A stretch of DNA of 64,000 nucleotides. Source: Finegoldia magna ATCC 53516 (GTDB lineage: Bacteria > Bacillota > Clostridia > Tissierellales > Peptoniphilaceae). Below the pieces are notes generated by a model that had not been told where the DNA came from, searched no databases, and worked only from the letters and a program-made list of their open reading frames with translations. Shown one piece after another: positions 43,438 to 56,366 of this stretch; position 1 is the first letter of the stretch, and each line of letters begins with the position of its first letter. Where the stretch lies: the NCBI RefSeq assembly GCF_000159695.1, contig NZ_CM000955.1:1852202-1916201 (forward strand). The letters are read 5' to 3'. The position numbers and the translations under genes are program-made.

Positions 43438-45200
43438 TAACGTTCACCTCCATTAACTAAATCGGTAATTTGTGATTTAATTTCTTGTTTAATTTCTTCA
43501 AATCTTTGTAATTCATCTTCTGGAATATTTTTAGCACGTGTGATTTTTTCTCTTACAGCAAGTTTTGAAATTTCAGATACATAAGCTCCTTCTTCCAAAG
43601 CTCTCAAAGATTCCTTGTGGAATGTTAAGATTAAATCCAACATTTTTGCTTGTTTGTCCAATGAACAGAATGTATCTGTTTCATGGAATGCGTTTTGTTG
43701 TAAGAAATCTTCTCTTAATGATTTTGAAGTTTCAAGTTTGATTTGGTCTTCATCACTTAATGAATCACGTCCAACCAATCTTACGATTTCTAGTAAAGAT
43801 GATTCTTCTTGTAATAATTTCATAGCTTGTTTTCTGTAATCTGAGAAATTACTATCTACGTTACCATCCAAATATTCGTCGATCTTATCTTGATACAATG
43901 AATAAGAGTTAATCCAGTTTATTGCTGGGAAGTGTCTCATATAACTTAATGCGTAATCCAAACCCCAGAATACTTTTACAATTCTAAGTGTTGATTGTGT
44001 AACTGGTTCTGAAATATCTCCACCTGGAGGAGATACCGCACCGATAACAGTCAATGATCCGTCTCTTCCATCACTACCTAAACATTTTACTTTTCCTGCA
44101 CGTTCGTAGAAATCAGCAATTCTTGATGCCAAGTATGCAGGATAACCTTCATCACCAGGCATTTCTTCAAGTCTACCACTCATTTCACGAAGAGCTTCTG
44201 CCCATCTTGATGTTGAGTCCGCCATCATCGCTACCGAATAACCCATATCTCTATAGTATTCAGCGATTGTAATTCCAGTGTAGATACTTGCTTCTCTGGC
44301 AGCTACTGGCATGTTTGAAGTGTTCGCTATTAAAACAGTTCTCTTCATCAATGATTGTCCAGTCTTAGGGTCAATCAATTCAGGGAATTCATTAAGAACG
44401 TCTGTCATTTCGTTACCACGTTCTCCACAACCTACATACACAACTATTTCAGCGTCTGCCCATTTAGCTAATTGGTGTTGAACTACTGTTTTACCACTAC
44501 CGAAAGGTCCTGGAATTGCTGCAGTACCACCTTTTGCAACTGGGAAAAATGTATCGATAACTCTTTGACCTGTGATCAATGGTTTGATTGGATCTTCCTT
44601 TTCTTTGTAAGGTCTACCATTTCTTACAGGCCATCTTTGAATCATATTTATTTCAATATCTTTTGACTCTTGTTCTACAACGCAAACTGTTTGATCAACA
44701 GTGAATTCTCCAGATTCAATTGATTTAATTTTACCAGATACATTAGCTGGAACCATTATCTTGTGAACAATTACTTCAGTTTCTTGAACTTCACCTATAA
44801 TATCTCCAGCTTCTACTTCATCACCTACAGACTTAACAGGTTTGAATTCCCATTTCTTTTCTCTGTTTAATGATGGAGCGCTAACTCCTCTTAACAAGAA
44901 GTCTCCAGCTTTTTCTTGCAATGATTTTAATGGCCTTTGAATACCATCAAACATTTGCTCTAATATACCAGGTCCCAATTCGATTGATAGTGGGTGACCT
45001 GTAGATATAACTTTATCTCCAGGGCCAATTCCTGTTGTTTCTTCATATACTTGAATTGAGGCTTTATCGCCTCTCATTTCAATAATCTCTCCAATGAGCT
45101 TATCGTCTGAAACCTCAACAACGTCATATACGCTTGCGTTTTCCATTCCTTCAGCAACTACCAAAGGTCCGGATACTTTTAATACTTTACCTTCTTTCAA
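43437..45200 (-). CDS. ntpA: V-type ATPase catalytic subunit A
   Basis: 587 aa from a TTG start at 45200, preceded by AAGGAG. An ATG at 45248 would overlap ntpF and lacks a site. Walker [14 protein letters not shown] (near residue 231), [11 protein letters not shown] and the bulge domain (about 115-190, [18 protein letters not shown]) identify the V/A-type catalytic subunit. It hydrolyses ATP to pump ions, or makes ATP if the gradient allows. Confidence 0.96.
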   Translation of the reverse strand: MKEGKVLKVSGPLVVAEGMENASVYDVVEVSDDKLIGEIIEMRGDKASIQVYEETTGIGPGDKVISTGHPLSIELGPGILEQMFDGIQRPLKSLQEKAGDFLLRGVSAPSLNREKKWEFKPVKSVGDEVEAGDIIGEVQETEVIVHKIMVPANVSGKIKSIESGEFTVDQTVCVVEQESKDIEINMIQRWPVRNGRPYKEKEDPIKPLITGQRVIDTFFPVAKGGTAAIPGPFGSGKTVVQHQLAKWADAEIVVYVGCGERGNEMTDVLNEFPELIDPKTGQSLMKRTVLIANTSNMPVAAREASIYTGITIAEYYRDMGYSVAMMADSTSRWAEALREMSGRLEEMPGDEGYPAYLASRIADFYERAGKVKCLGSDGRDGSLTVIGAVSPPGGDISEPVTQSTLRIVKVFWGLDYALSYMRHFPAINWINSYSLYQDKIDEYLDGNVDSNFSDYRKQAMKLLQEESSLLEIVRLVGRDSLSDEDQIKLETSKSLREDFLQQNAFHETDTFCSLDKQAKMLDLILTFHKESLRALEEGAYVSEISKLAVREKITRAKNIPEDELQRFEEIKQEIKSQITDLVNGGER

Positions 45201-45213
45201 TATAAGCTCTCCT

Positions 45214-45525
45214 TTACAAAATGTTCGCTCCAACAGCTTTTTCGACATTAGTATTGATTCTGTTCATTCCAATGTTCAAGCTACCTTGATTAGAAGGTAT
45301 CAAGATAATAGCTGGTGAAACTTTATCATTATATCTATCTATTGTTTCTTTGATTTTTTCTGCTATTTGTTCAGTAATAAAAATCACTCCGTAGTCTTCT
45401 TTTGCTAGGCGGTCTACAGTTTTTCTAGCGTCTGTGCTCTCAATAGATTCAAATACATCTACTCCCAGAGCTTTGAAGACCAATACAGAATCTCTATCAC
45501 CTACTACAGCTACTTTTTTACGCAT
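45214..45525 (-). CDS. ntpF: V-type ATPase subunit F
   Basis: 103 aa. [21 protein letters not shown] and [14 protein letters not shown] are the family core. It binds subunit D in the central stalk. The start overlaps the ntpC end by 8 nt. Confidence 0.93.
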
Positions 45526-46516
45526 AACTTAACCTCAACTTACTCCTGATATAATCAGGTTTCAATGAGTTAATCTTTCCTACAAAAATAATCCTAAGAT
45601 TCTTAATTTCAGTTTCTTTTGCAAATAAATATCCAAACAAAACCTCAGGTCCATAAGTAACCTTTTTGATTTCTTTGATTTTTTCCATCAAATAATCATC
45701 CATTGCCTTTTCAAAGGCAGATAAACTATTTGATTTCTTATACTCACTGATAGCTTCTTTTACATAATAGTAAATTCTAGCTTGTTTGAATAATGGACTA
45801 TCTTCGGTAATTTCAGAATGCAATTCACTTTCAAACTTTTCAGATTCAATACTACCATTAGGAATAATGACTTTTTTCAAAAATTCTAAACTTTTCTTTT
45901 GGTTTTGAACTCTAAGTAAAGTTTTAATATTAGTAAAATCTATCAAATCTTCCACGTATTCATTTATCAAATCTGAATCAATTTGTTTTGCAATTTCTGA
46001 AGTTTCCACAAAATACTCTCTGTCGGCATAAATATCTACCATTTGAGGATCTTTGTTTTCTTCGTAATCAGCGATTGACTCTTTGATAACTTTATCAAAA
46101 TGTTCCATTTCAATTTCAGTATTTTCTCTAATTGAATCTCTCATGCTTTTGAATTCAATTCTAGTTATATCGCTTAACATTGAAGAAAAATCTTCATCTT
46201 TTAGATATTCTTTAATCAAAACTTTTAAATTATGATAATCGTATTTTAATGCCATTAAATCGACAGGAAATTGGAAACTACTCATATCATACATGTATTT
46301 ATAAGTCTTTTTTAACTCATTTTTCAAAGCAACATCGTAATTCTTATAATTATCAAGCTTTGCAAATTCTGATTGATACACTGAATCCGAAAGTAATCTT
46401 ACAGTTTCTTCTAAATTACTAGCATCTATCAGTCTTTCATAATCATTCTTACTCAACAATTCCTTTTCTTTGACACGAGTTATAGCAGATTGATGTATGA
46501 AATCTTCTTTTTTCAT
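45518..46516 (-). CDS. ntpC: V-type ATPase subunit C
   Basis: 332 aa, all-helical (C/d type). [17 protein letters not shown] and the C-terminal [20 protein letters not shown] are conserved. It couples the central stalk to the membrane ring. It lies 8 nt after ntpE. Confidence 0.93.
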
Positions 46517-46524
46517 ATTATCAC

Positions 46525-47079
46525 CTACTTCTTAAAAAGAGTTTTTGCAATTTCTACTTCCAATTCATCTTTCATTGAATCGACCAGTGAAGAAAAATTA
46601 TTATTTATTAATACATTACCTCTTTTAATACAAAATCCGCTATCAACAGTTTCATCTGATATTTTTACATTAAAGTTTTCATTCTTCAAACTGTCGTACT
46701 TATCAGATTGTAATACTAACAAATCATCACTATTCAAATCCATTTTGGATAAACTATTTATTAGGTATTTTTTATAATCTTCAAGTGACATATTCTTTAA
46801 TTTATCTTTAATTTTTTGTAAAACACTATCGATTACTTCTTGTTTTGCAAAAAGCGCATTATCTCTTGATTTTAAAACAACTTGAGATAAGTGTCTGTCG
46901 TACACGCCTTTTGCTTCAGATTCTGCTTTGTTTAATATTGTATCTTTTTCTTGATTAGCCTGGTCTATTTTAGTTTCAATGATTTTTTCTTTTTCTTGAT
47001 TTGCATTATTTAGAATTTGTTCAGATTCTTTTTTTGCATCTTCAAGAATTTCATTAATTATATTATCTAAATTAGACAT
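46525..47079 (-). CDS. ntpE: V-type ATPase subunit E
   Basis: 184 aa. The N-terminal half is a charged coiled coil (about 1-90) and the C-terminal half is globular, with DETVDSGFCIKRGNVLINNN matching the E-subunit pattern. It pairs with the H/G-type subunit to form the peripheral stalks. Confidence 0.9.
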   Translation of the reverse strand: MSNLDNIINEILEDAKKESEQILNNANQEKEKIIETKIDQANQEKDTILNKAESEAKGVYDRHLSQVVLKSRDNALFAKQEVIDSVLQKIKDKLKNMSLEDYKKYLINSLSKMDLNSDDLLVLQSDKYDSLKNENFNVKISDETVDSGFCIKRGNVLINNNFSSLVDSMKDELEVEIAKTLFKK

Positions 47080-47090
47080 CTAAATCACCA

Positions 47091-47576
<486 letters not shown>

Positions 47577-49517
47577 CTATTTGTTTGTTATGTTAAAATA
47601 TTCTGATTCTGTTATAAGTTTCTTGAATGGCACTCCACCACCTTCGTAGAATTTATTGAACATTTCTACGAAAATCAATCTTGCAGAGTGAACGTATGCT
47701 GACAAGTACGATAAGAATGCGTTGAATGCTTGGAATACCACGAATACGATAAGTCCAAATATAAATCCTATGATACTTGATTCAGCCATCATTTTTACAA
47801 TCATATTAATTGCTACCGCAATATATGCTCCTGATAAGCCCAATGCCATAAGTCTCATATAAGATACGAAATCTCCAATCCAGCCAGATATTCCGTACAA
47901 TGAATACAATCCTGAACCAAGCTTACCACCGATGCTTTTTGCATCTCTTCCTGCTGTAAGAATAATTCCAACAGCTGATGCTATAGCAATCCATTTTGCA
48001 ATTGTCAATGCCACAGCTGGCAATGCTAAAGTCTTACCGATTAGTAAAACTAATATACTAATAATAATTAAATACCATAGTCCAACATCATAAAATGCAT
48101 CTAAAGGCTTGTGATCTCTAATCAACATGTAAGCCTTGATTCCCAATGCAAAGAATAAATGTATAAAACCAAAGATTAAGCATAAAACTATTAAAGTCAT
48201 TGCGTTTTTGCTTGTGTCAATGATTGGAGTCATCGGTATAATTCCACCGAAGAATGATCCATAAATGTATCCCCAGAACATTGAGGCAATTGATATGAAC
48301 ATAAAGAATTTCAAGAATTGCTTTTTCTTTTCATCAAGATTAAAAATCTTGAGAGCTACTATTATTGCTAAAAATACAATCAACCCGTATCCCAAATCAC
48401 CAATCATCATTCCTGAAAAGAAACAATAGAAAGGTGCCAATAATGGTGTTGGATCAACTTCGTTGTATTTTGGCAATGAATACATTCCTGTTATACTTTC
48501 AAAAGCTTTTGCAAATCCTCTGTTTTTCAAAATAATCGGTACATTTGGATCATTTTTATCTGCTGGATTCATTTCCAAATAATACTTATTATTCAATGAG
48601 TTTTGTAGTAGATTTTCAAAATCTTTTTCCTTATCTGTAGGAATATATCCTTCGATTATATCAATCTTATCTGTCTTCTTAATTTTGCTTGTAGCTTCTT
48701 CTTTTAAGCTGTTGTTTTCAAGATAATCATGATAAATCTTAAATTGTTCAGTCAAACCTGTTTTTGATTTAATTTGATCTTCAATTTCTTTGTAATGCTT
48801 TTTATTTGCAATGATTTGTTCGTCAATATTTTTAATTTCATCTTTTACAAGTCCATGTGATTTAATATTAATGTTGACAAATCCATTGTCTCTTAGGATA
48901 TCTTGTGCTTTTTCATAATCCTTAGCGATAACAAGCAAGTAAACAAAGCCTGAATTTCGAGAAATTTCTTCGATATAAATATCTTCAATGTCTTTTGTGT
49001 TTAATTTTAACTGATCGATGAATTTATCACTTACAGTTCCAGTAACTACTTTAACTCTTTCAAAATCATCGATCTTTGAAATATCCAAATCCAAATTCTC
49101 CCATGGAGTTAATTCAGATTTTTTTTGGTTCAAAGTTTGATTGTTCTGATCAAGTTCAGTTAGTTGTTTATCCAAAGATGAAAGTTCTTTGTAGTGGTCA
49201 TCAAAGTCAAAATCAAGCGCTTTTTTAGTAAGCTCATCTAGTCTAAATGTTTTCTTACCTTGCTTTAGTTCGTCTATCTTATTATGCTTTTCTGAATACT
49301 TTTCAAGCAAATCTATAGCCCATTTTACTTTGGTAAGCTTTTCACTAGTGCTAACAATTTGTTCAGAATTATCTAAATTCCTTAAACCTTGATTTTCGTC
49401 TTCTACTTTCTTTTCATCAATATGAACATAATTAAACTTTTGAAGATCTTCGAGTAATTTTTCCCTATCATAATCAAATGAATACAAATCAAATTTGCTC
49501 ATTTTTACAATAGCCAT
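47577..49517 (-). CDS. ntpI: V-type ATPase subunit I
   Basis: 646 aa. The N-terminal cytoplasmic half (about 1-320) is largely coiled coil. The C-terminal half has about eight helices, with GDFVSYMRLMALGLSGAYIA holding the essential Arg of the ion half-channels and FVVFQAFNAFLSYLSAYVHSA conserved. It is the stator membrane subunit (a-subunit equivalent). It starts on the stop codon of ntpH. Confidence 0.95.
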   Translation of the reverse strand: MAIVKMSKFDLYSFDYDREKLLEDLQKFNYVHIDEKKVEDENQGLRNLDNSEQIVSTSEKLTKVKWAIDLLEKYSEKHNKIDELKQGKKTFRLDELTKKALDFDFDDHYKELSSLDKQLTELDQNNQTLNQKKSELTPWENLDLDISKIDDFERVKVVTGTVSDKFIDQLKLNTKDIEDIYIEEISRNSGFVYLLVIAKDYEKAQDILRDNGFVNINIKSHGLVKDEIKNIDEQIIANKKHYKEIEDQIKSKTGLTEQFKIYHDYLENNSLKEEATSKIKKTDKIDIIEGYIPTDKEKDFENLLQNSLNNKYYLEMNPADKNDPNVPIILKNRGFAKAFESITGMYSLPKYNEVDPTPLLAPFYCFFSGMMIGDLGYGLIVFLAIIVALKIFNLDEKKKQFLKFFMFISIASMFWGYIYGSFFGGIIPMTPIIDTSKNAMTLIVLCLIFGFIHLFFALGIKAYMLIRDHKPLDAFYDVGLWYLIIISILVLLIGKTLALPAVALTIAKWIAIASAVGIILTAGRDAKSIGGKLGSGLYSLYGISGWIGDFVSYMRLMALGLSGAYIAVAINMIVKMMAESSIIGFIFGLIVFVVFQAFNAFLSYLSAYVHSARLIFVEMFNKFYEGGGVPFKKLITESEYFNITNK

Positions 49518-49828
49518 TAACTCACTATCCTTTCAACGATTTTGTCTACAAGTCCTTCAACTGTATCAGTGTCGATGTTTTTAATACTTTCATTATTCAT
49601 CTTGGCTTTTTGTTCCAAATCTTTTGATTCTTCAATTGCTTTATTCTTTGAAGATTCTAGTTTTTCATTTCGAACTTGTTGTGCTTCGTTGATAATTTCA
49701 TCATATTTTTGTTCAGCTTCTGATTTTGCATCTTCTAAAATGCTTTTTCTTTTTTCATTAGCTTCATCGACAATAAGCTTAGCCTTCTCTTCAGCTTCTT
49801 TAATTTTTGATATAGCAGTATCTGACAT
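49517..49828 (-). CDS. ntpH: V-type ATPase peripheral stalk subunit (H/G type)
   Basis: 103 aa, almost entirely a charged coiled coil rich in Glu, Lys and Ala, ending DTVEGLVDKIVERIVS. Its place as first gene before ntpI and its length match the stalk subunit that partners subunit E. Identification rests on position and composition because the sequence is low-complexity. A strong TTAGGAGGTG site precedes it. Confidence 0.85.
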   Translation of the reverse strand: MSDTAISKIKEAEEKAKLIVDEANEKRKSILEDAKSEAEQKYDEIINEAQQVRNEKLESSKNKAIEESKDLEQKAKMNNESIKNIDTDTVEGLVDKIVERIVS

Positions 49829-49849
49829 TGTTTCACCTCCTAATTAGAG

Positions 49850-49884
49850 ATGGTTTTAGAATATGAAAAATACTCTAAAACCAT
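49850..49884. promoter_or_regulatory. Leader hairpin in front of the V-type ATPase operon
   Basis: ATGGTTTTAGA and its inverse TCTAAAACCAT form an 11-bp stem with further AT/AT pairing inside. It lies 20 nt before the ntpH ribosome-binding site and 25 nt after upp. No U-run follows in the operon direction, so it is more likely an mRNA-stability or processing element than a terminator. Confidence 0.45.
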
Positions 49885-49908
49885 AAGTATATAACTAAAA
49901 GCTTAAAG

Positions 49909-51611
<1,703 letters not shown>

Positions 51612-51612
51612 A

Positions 51613-52599
51613 CTAATATCTTTCTAATATAGTTTTCATCAATTTATTCGAATCGTGCACGATGTAATCATAGCTGATATCACATATATCGGCTTCTATG
51701 ATTTCTATGCCTAATTTTTCCATATTTTCACGATCTTCATCTGTAATATAAATCGGCGTAGAATTTTCGATTGATTTGTATCTGTACTTCGCGTATTTGT
51801 CTACTTCCTTGGAATTAACGACGATTTTGTCGATAATATTTGAGTTTGCGTGATCAATAATGGCAACTACATGATCTGTAACACTGTAACCATTAGTTTC
51901 ACCAGGTTGAGTCATTATGTTCAATATGTACACAACTTCTGCCTTTGTTTCTTTTAGCGCTTGTGATATGTCTGTTACTAAAAGATTGGGAATTATTGAT
52001 GTGTACAAAGACCCTGGACCTAAAAGTACAATGTCAGCATCCATTATGCTATCTATGGATTCTTTTAATGGCAAAAGTAGTTTCGGAGATGTGTATACTC
52101 TTTTTATTTTACCTCCGTTTTTTCTGTTCAAAAACGTGATGTTTGATTCACCTTCAATAGTAGATCCATCTTCTAATTCAGCAAATAATTTGACATTATC
52201 CAAAGTCATTGGCAACACTTTTCCCGTAATCGCCAAAACATTGCTTATTTCTTTTATTGCTTCATTGAAATCGCCACAAATATCATTCATTGCAGCTATC
52301 AATAAATTGCCTAAGCTCTGACCTTTTAATTGACCATTTGAAAATCTATAATTAATTAATTTTTCCATTATCGGTTCAGTATTAGCAAGTGCCACAAGAC
52401 AGTTTCTAATATCACCAGGAGGTAACATTCCCAAATCTTCTCTAAGAACTCCACTTCCTCCACCATCATCAGCTACCGTTACAATTGTAGTTATGTTTGA
52501 TGTGAAATTCTTGACACCTCTTAACAATATAGAATTGCCTGTTCCTCCACCGATAGTTACTATCTTTTTACCAAAATTTTTGGTCTCTGTGGGATACAT
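51613..52599 (-). CDS. yvcK: YvcK-type gluconeogenesis/morphogenesis factor
   Basis: About 328 aa, CofD-like fold. IVTIGGGTGNSILLRGVK and VADDGGGSGVLREDLGMLPPGD are diagnostic. YvcK is needed for growth on gluconeogenic carbon and for wall synthesis, and binds UDP-sugars. The ATG at 52599 follows GGAGAAA; longer starts at 52614 or the TTG at 52623 would overlap rapZ more. rapZ-yvcK is the usual pair; whiA, the usual third member, is absent here. Confidence 0.92.
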   Translation of the reverse strand: MYPTETKNFGKKIVTIGGGTGNSILLRGVKNFTSNITTIVTVADDGGGSGVLREDLGMLPPGDIRNCLVALANTEPIMEKLINYRFSNGQLKGQSLGNLLIAAMNDICGDFNEAIKEISNVLAITGKVLPMTLDNVKLFAELEDGSTIEGESNITFLNRKNGGKIKRVYTSPKLLLPLKESIDSIMDADIVLLGPGSLYTSIIPNLLVTDISQALKETKAEVVYILNIMTQPGETNGYSVTDHVVAIIDHANSNIIDKIVVNSKEVDKYAKYRYKSIENSTPIYITDEDRENMEKLGIEIIEADICDISYDYIVHDSNKLMKTILERY

Positions 52600-53425
52600 A
52601 AACTTTTTCTCCATTTCCTTCAAGCCTTGCTGTCAAAGCTTGTGCTATTGCAACGGACCTGTGCTTTCCGCCGGTGCATCCTATTCCTATAACCAAGTTT
52701 GTCTTTCCTTCTTTTGAATATTTTGGAATCAAAAATTCCATCATATCCACTAATTTGTCCAAGAATTCATTTGCTTCTTCAAATCCAAATACATATTCTT
52801 TGATATCTGTATTTAGCCCTGAAGATTTTTTTAATTCTTCGATATAATAAGGGTTTGGAAGAAATCTAACATCAAATACCAAATCTGCATCTAGCAATAT
52901 TCCGTGCTTAAATCCAAATGATACCACAGATATCGCTAGTTTTGTGTCTACATCTTTGAGTGAAAATGCAGATAAGATTTTTCTTCTCAATTCTCCCAAT
53001 GTCAAATTAGAAGTGTTGATAATTGAATCTGCTGAATTTCTGACTTCAGTTAGAAGTTCTCTTTCGTTAAAAATCCCCTGAGAAATATTTCCGTTGATAG
53101 CCAAAGGATGTGGTCTTCTATGTTCTTTGTATCTTCTGATTAGAATTTCATCTGATGCATCCAAATACAAAATTTTGACATCAATACTTTGATTTTTCAA
53201 AAGTGTTATGGATTTCATCAAATCAGCGAAGAATTCTCCACCTCTAATATCTACCACACATGCAATTTTGTTGATTTTTTTCTTGCTTTTTGTAGTCAAA
53301 TCGATAAAACTCAATAAAAGAGATGGCGGCATATTATCCAATGTATAATATCCCAAATCTTCAAAAATATCGCTACTGGCACTTTTGCCAGCCCCACTCA
53401 TTCCTGTAATAATGACAACTTCCAT
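52568..53425 (-). CDS. rapZ: RNase adapter RapZ / YvcJ (nucleotide-binding)
   Basis: 285 aa. Walker A GMSGAGKSA near the N-terminus, DIRGGEFF, RRPHPL and the C-terminal GCTGGKHRSVAIAQAL are family hallmarks. In E. coli it steers RNase E to GlmZ; in Bacillus YvcJ binds GTP and affects competence. It is followed by yvcK with overlap. Confidence 0.95.
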   Translation of the reverse strand: MEVVIITGMSGAGKSASSDIFEDLGYYTLDNMPPSLLLSFIDLTTKSKKKINKIACVVDIRGGEFFADLMKSITLLKNQSIDVKILYLDASDEILIRRYKEHRRPHPLAINGNISQGIFNERELLTEVRNSADSIINTSNLTLGELRRKILSAFSLKDVDTKLAISVVSFGFKHGILLDADLVFDVRFLPNPYYIEELKKSSGLNTDIKEYVFGFEEANEFLDKLVDMMEFLIPKYSKEGKTNLVIGIGCTGGKHRSVAIAQALTARLEGNGEKVYVSHRDQKFW

Positions 53426-53433
53426 GAATTCTC

Positions 53434-54183
53434 CTAATCGATGTTTATAATTCTACTAATATCCAACCCTGATTCAATTACTCTTTTGATGCTGTTATTC
53501 ACATTTGCAATATTTTTTCTGTGATGAGCATCACTCCCTAAACTAAATTTAACATTATAATGTGAAGAAATTTTGATTTCTTTTACAGATAAATGTGGAT
53601 GATGATTGTTAATCTCCATAACCGTGTTTGTTTTTTCGCATGTTTGTGCGATTCTGTCTATATCCACATCTATTTTATCTCCTGGATGCGTTATTATAAA
53701 AATATCGTTGTTCTCCAACGCTTTTACCATTGTATTTGTGTTCAAATCAATCATTTTTTCTCTGACCGATTGTCCCATCCAGCTCATTCTTTTTAAAACA
53801 TGATAATTATAAAAAGATTTTTTGTCTACAAATCTAACTCCATCGTGAAATCCAAGATTGATAAAATCAAAATACTTTTTTTCTTCTTCTCTAATATCTA
53901 TCTCTCCATTGTAGCCAATTACGTTGGCTTCAACTCCCATCAAAATTTCGATATCGTCGTATTTTTCTTTTAATCTGTCGATCTCTTCACGTTGCACAGG
54001 AATTAATTTTCTTTTTATCCCATACATTATGTGTCCTGGACCATGATCAGTTATGCTTATAGTCTTCAACTTTTTTGATCTGGCTTCTTGTACAATTTCT
54101 TCGATTGTACTTTTGCCGTGATTATTGCGACTGTAAACCGAATGCACGTGATATTCTCTGGTTAATTTTATCTTATTTTCCAC
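53434..54183 (-). CDS. PHP-domain phosphoesterase
   Basis: 249 aa. EYHVHSVYSRNNHGKST, SITDHGP, GVEANV, ITHPGDKID and LGSDAH are the metal-binding motifs of the PHP fold. Single-domain members hydrolyse phosphate esters such as histidinol phosphate or small nucleotides; no histidine genes are nearby. The murB-PHP-rapZ-yvcK order is common in clostridia, which points to wall or sugar-nucleotide metabolism. Substrate unknown. Confidence 0.88.
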   Translation of the reverse strand: MENKIKLTREYHVHSVYSRNNHGKSTIEEIVQEARSKKLKTISITDHGPGHIMYGIKRKLIPVQREEIDRLKEKYDDIEILMGVEANVIGYNGEIDIREEEKKYFDFINLGFHDGVRFVDKKSFYNYHVLKRMSWMGQSVREKMIDLNTNTMVKALENNDIFIITHPGDKIDVDIDRIAQTCEKTNTVMEINNHHPHLSVKEIKISSHYNVKFSLGSDAHHRKNIANVNNSIKRVIESGLDISRIINID

Positions 54184-55078
54184 CGATAATTCTCACTTCT
54201 GGTTCTAACTTCACATTGAACTTTTCAAACACGACTTCTTGCACATGTTCTATAACCGCTACAACATCAGAGCATTTTGCATCTCCAACATTAACTATAA
54301 AGCCGCAATGTTTTTCACTAACCATCGCATCATTGTATCTGTAGCCTCTAAGACCTGCTTCATCAATTAATTGTCCTGCAAAGTGACCTTCTGGTCTTTT
54401 GAAAACTGAGCCACAAGAAGGAAGTTCCAATGGTTGCTTTGATGTTCTTCTTTCTGTGTAATCGTGAAAATTATTGAGGATTTCTTGTTGGTCACCTTTT
54501 TTTAGCAAAAATTCAACTTCTAAAACTATCAATTTTTCATCTTGAACTCTTGAATGTCTGTATGAAAAATCCATCTCATCACAGCTATAATATTTTACAT
54601 TCAAATCTGAATCAATAACTTTAACTCTGTGAACAATATCATTCATTTCTGTTCCATAAGCACCTGCATTCATTGTAATAGCCCCTCCAATGTCTCCAGG
54701 TATGCCGCTAACAGCTTCAAAACCAGCGTATGAGTTGTTAATAGCTAATTTGCTAACAGCGCTCAATAACGCCCCTGATTTTGCAGTTAAAATATCACCA
54801 TCAATTTTCATGTCGTTGAAATTATCGTGTAATTTAATTACGACTTCTCTCAACCCTTCATCGCTAACTAACAGATTCGATCCATTGCCTATAATTCTGT
54901 AGGCAAATCCATTTTGTTTTATTAATTGAATGGCATTTATTATTTGTTCTTCAGTTTGAGGAAATATCATAACATCACAACTACCTCCAATTTTGAAGGT
55001 AGTATGATTTTTCATTGGTTCATCGTATAAAATTTCTCCGATGTCTTTTCCATCAAAAACTTTTTTATAAATGTTCAT
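54173..55078 (-). CDS. murB: UDP-N-acetylenolpyruvoylglucosamine reductase
   Basis: About 301 aa flavoenzyme for UDP-MurNAc synthesis. The FAD-binding region has NHTTFKIGGSCD, GNGSNLLVSDEGL and VSGIPGDIGGAITMNAGAYG; LPSCGSVFKRPEG carries the catalytic Ser. The type is short (MurB type II), as in Gram-positives. The ATG at 55078 follows CGGAGC; 55093 lacks a site. Confidence 0.95.
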   Translation of the reverse strand: MNIYKKVFDGKDIGEILYDEPMKNHTTFKIGGSCDVMIFPQTEEQIINAIQLIKQNGFAYRIIGNGSNLLVSDEGLREVVIKLHDNFNDMKIDGDILTAKSGALLSAVSKLAINNSYAGFEAVSGIPGDIGGAITMNAGAYGTEMNDIVHRVKVIDSDLNVKYYSCDEMDFSYRHSRVQDEKLIVLEVEFLLKKGDQQEILNNFHDYTERRTSKQPLELPSCGSVFKRPEGHFAGQLIDEAGLRGYRYNDAMVSEKHCGFIVNVGDAKCSDVVAVIEHVQEVVFEKFNVKLEPEVRIIGGK

Positions 55079-56312
55079 AAGCTTGCTCCGCACTGTACAA
55101 TGTTCCGAAAATTATGATTACATCATCTTTGAAGTGTTCAATAGCATAATCCACGGCGTCGTTCACATTTGATTTTGCAACAACATTATCACTGTAGGCT
55201 TCGATTTGTTTTTTCAAATCCTCTGCTTTTAATGCTCTTGGTGAATCTGGCGTAAATGTCACAAATGCTTTGGCATTTTCGTGAATTAGTTTGATTTCGT
55301 CGTCATAATCCTTGTCCTTCAATACTCCGTAAACAAACACGATTTTTTTATCGCCAAACACAGATTCTATTGATGATTTCAAAGCTTTTACACCATCTGC
55401 ATTGTGTCCACCATCGTAGATTACTGTAGGATTGTGTCTTATCACGTCAAATCTTGCAGGAATGTATGCGTTTTTGAAACCTTTTATTATATCTTCATCC
55501 GACAAATCAAGTTCATCTCTTAATACATCAATTGCACTCAATGCTAATTGGGCGTTGTATAATTGATATCTTCCAACTAATCTAGTTTCAATGTGCAAAT
55601 TTTTCCAATCAAAAGAGTTATAAGTTGCGTTGATTTCGATATTTTTTGCTTCATCAAAATCGCAAATGTATAGCTTATTGTTTCTTTCTTCTGCAACTTC
55701 TCTGAATACATCTAGTACACTTTCTTGTTGATCATAAACGACACATCTTCCATTTTGTTTCATGATACAAGCTTTTTCGTATGCGATTTCTTCTAAAGTA
55801 TTTCCCAAATATTCTTGATGATCCAATCCAATTTTTGTAATTACAGATAACAATGTTTCATCTGTTGCGTTGGTCGCATCCAACCTTCCACCCATTCCAA
55901 CTTCAAGTACAACATATTCACATTTTTGTTCTGCAAAATAATAAATCGCACACAAAGTTATAAATTCAAATGTAGACACCTTTATATCATTTTCTTCAAT
56001 AGTATCCTTGATAATTTCGAAAATTCTCATGAAATCTTCTTCCGAAATTTCCTTGTCGATTTTTATTCTATCGTAAAAATTAATTATGTGAGGTGATGTA
56101 AAAAGTCCAGTTTTATATCCATGTTCTTTAAGTGTTTGGTATATAAAAGTTGATGTGGAACCTTTGCCGTTAGTTCCAGCAACGTGGATTATTTTAAAAC
56201 TTTTTTCGGGATTGCCTAGAATTTTCAAAGTTTTTTGCATTCTATCAAGTCCCAACTTGTAACCATCTCTTCCGATTTTATCCAAATATTCATAAATTAA
56301 TTCGCTATTCAT
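55065..56312 (-). CDS. folC: Folylpolyglutamate / dihydrofolate synthase
   Basis: 415 aa, Mur-ligase-like. P-loop HVAGTNGKGSTSTFI, SPHIINFYDRI, EVGMGGRLDATN and YDGGHNADGV are diagnostic. It joins glutamate to dihydropteroate and folates, downstream of pabABC. It is the first gene of a murB-PHP-rapZ-yvcK-tsaC run; TATAAT at 56343-56348 (minus) with the start about 31 bp later suggests a promoter right after the prfA terminator. Confidence 0.94.
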   Translation of the reverse strand: MNSELIYEYLDKIGRDGYKLGLDRMQKTLKILGNPEKSFKIIHVAGTNGKGSTSTFIYQTLKEHGYKTGLFTSPHIINFYDRIKIDKEISEEDFMRIFEIIKDTIEENDIKVSTFEFITLCAIYYFAEQKCEYVVLEVGMGGRLDATNATDETLLSVITKIGLDHQEYLGNTLEEIAYEKACIMKQNGRCVVYDQQESVLDVFREVAEERNNKLYICDFDEAKNIEINATYNSFDWKNLHIETRLVGRYQLYNAQLALSAIDVLRDELDLSDEDIIKGFKNAYIPARFDVIRHNPTVIYDGGHNADGVKALKSSIESVFGDKKIVFVYGVLKDKDYDDEIKLIHENAKAFVTFTPDSPRALKAEDLKKQIEAYSDNVVAKSNVNDAVDYAIEHFKDDVIIIFGTLYSAEQAYEHL

Positions 56313-56366
56313 TTTTATCTCCTAAATTTAAATATATATCTAATTATATCATTACTTGCTCTAATA

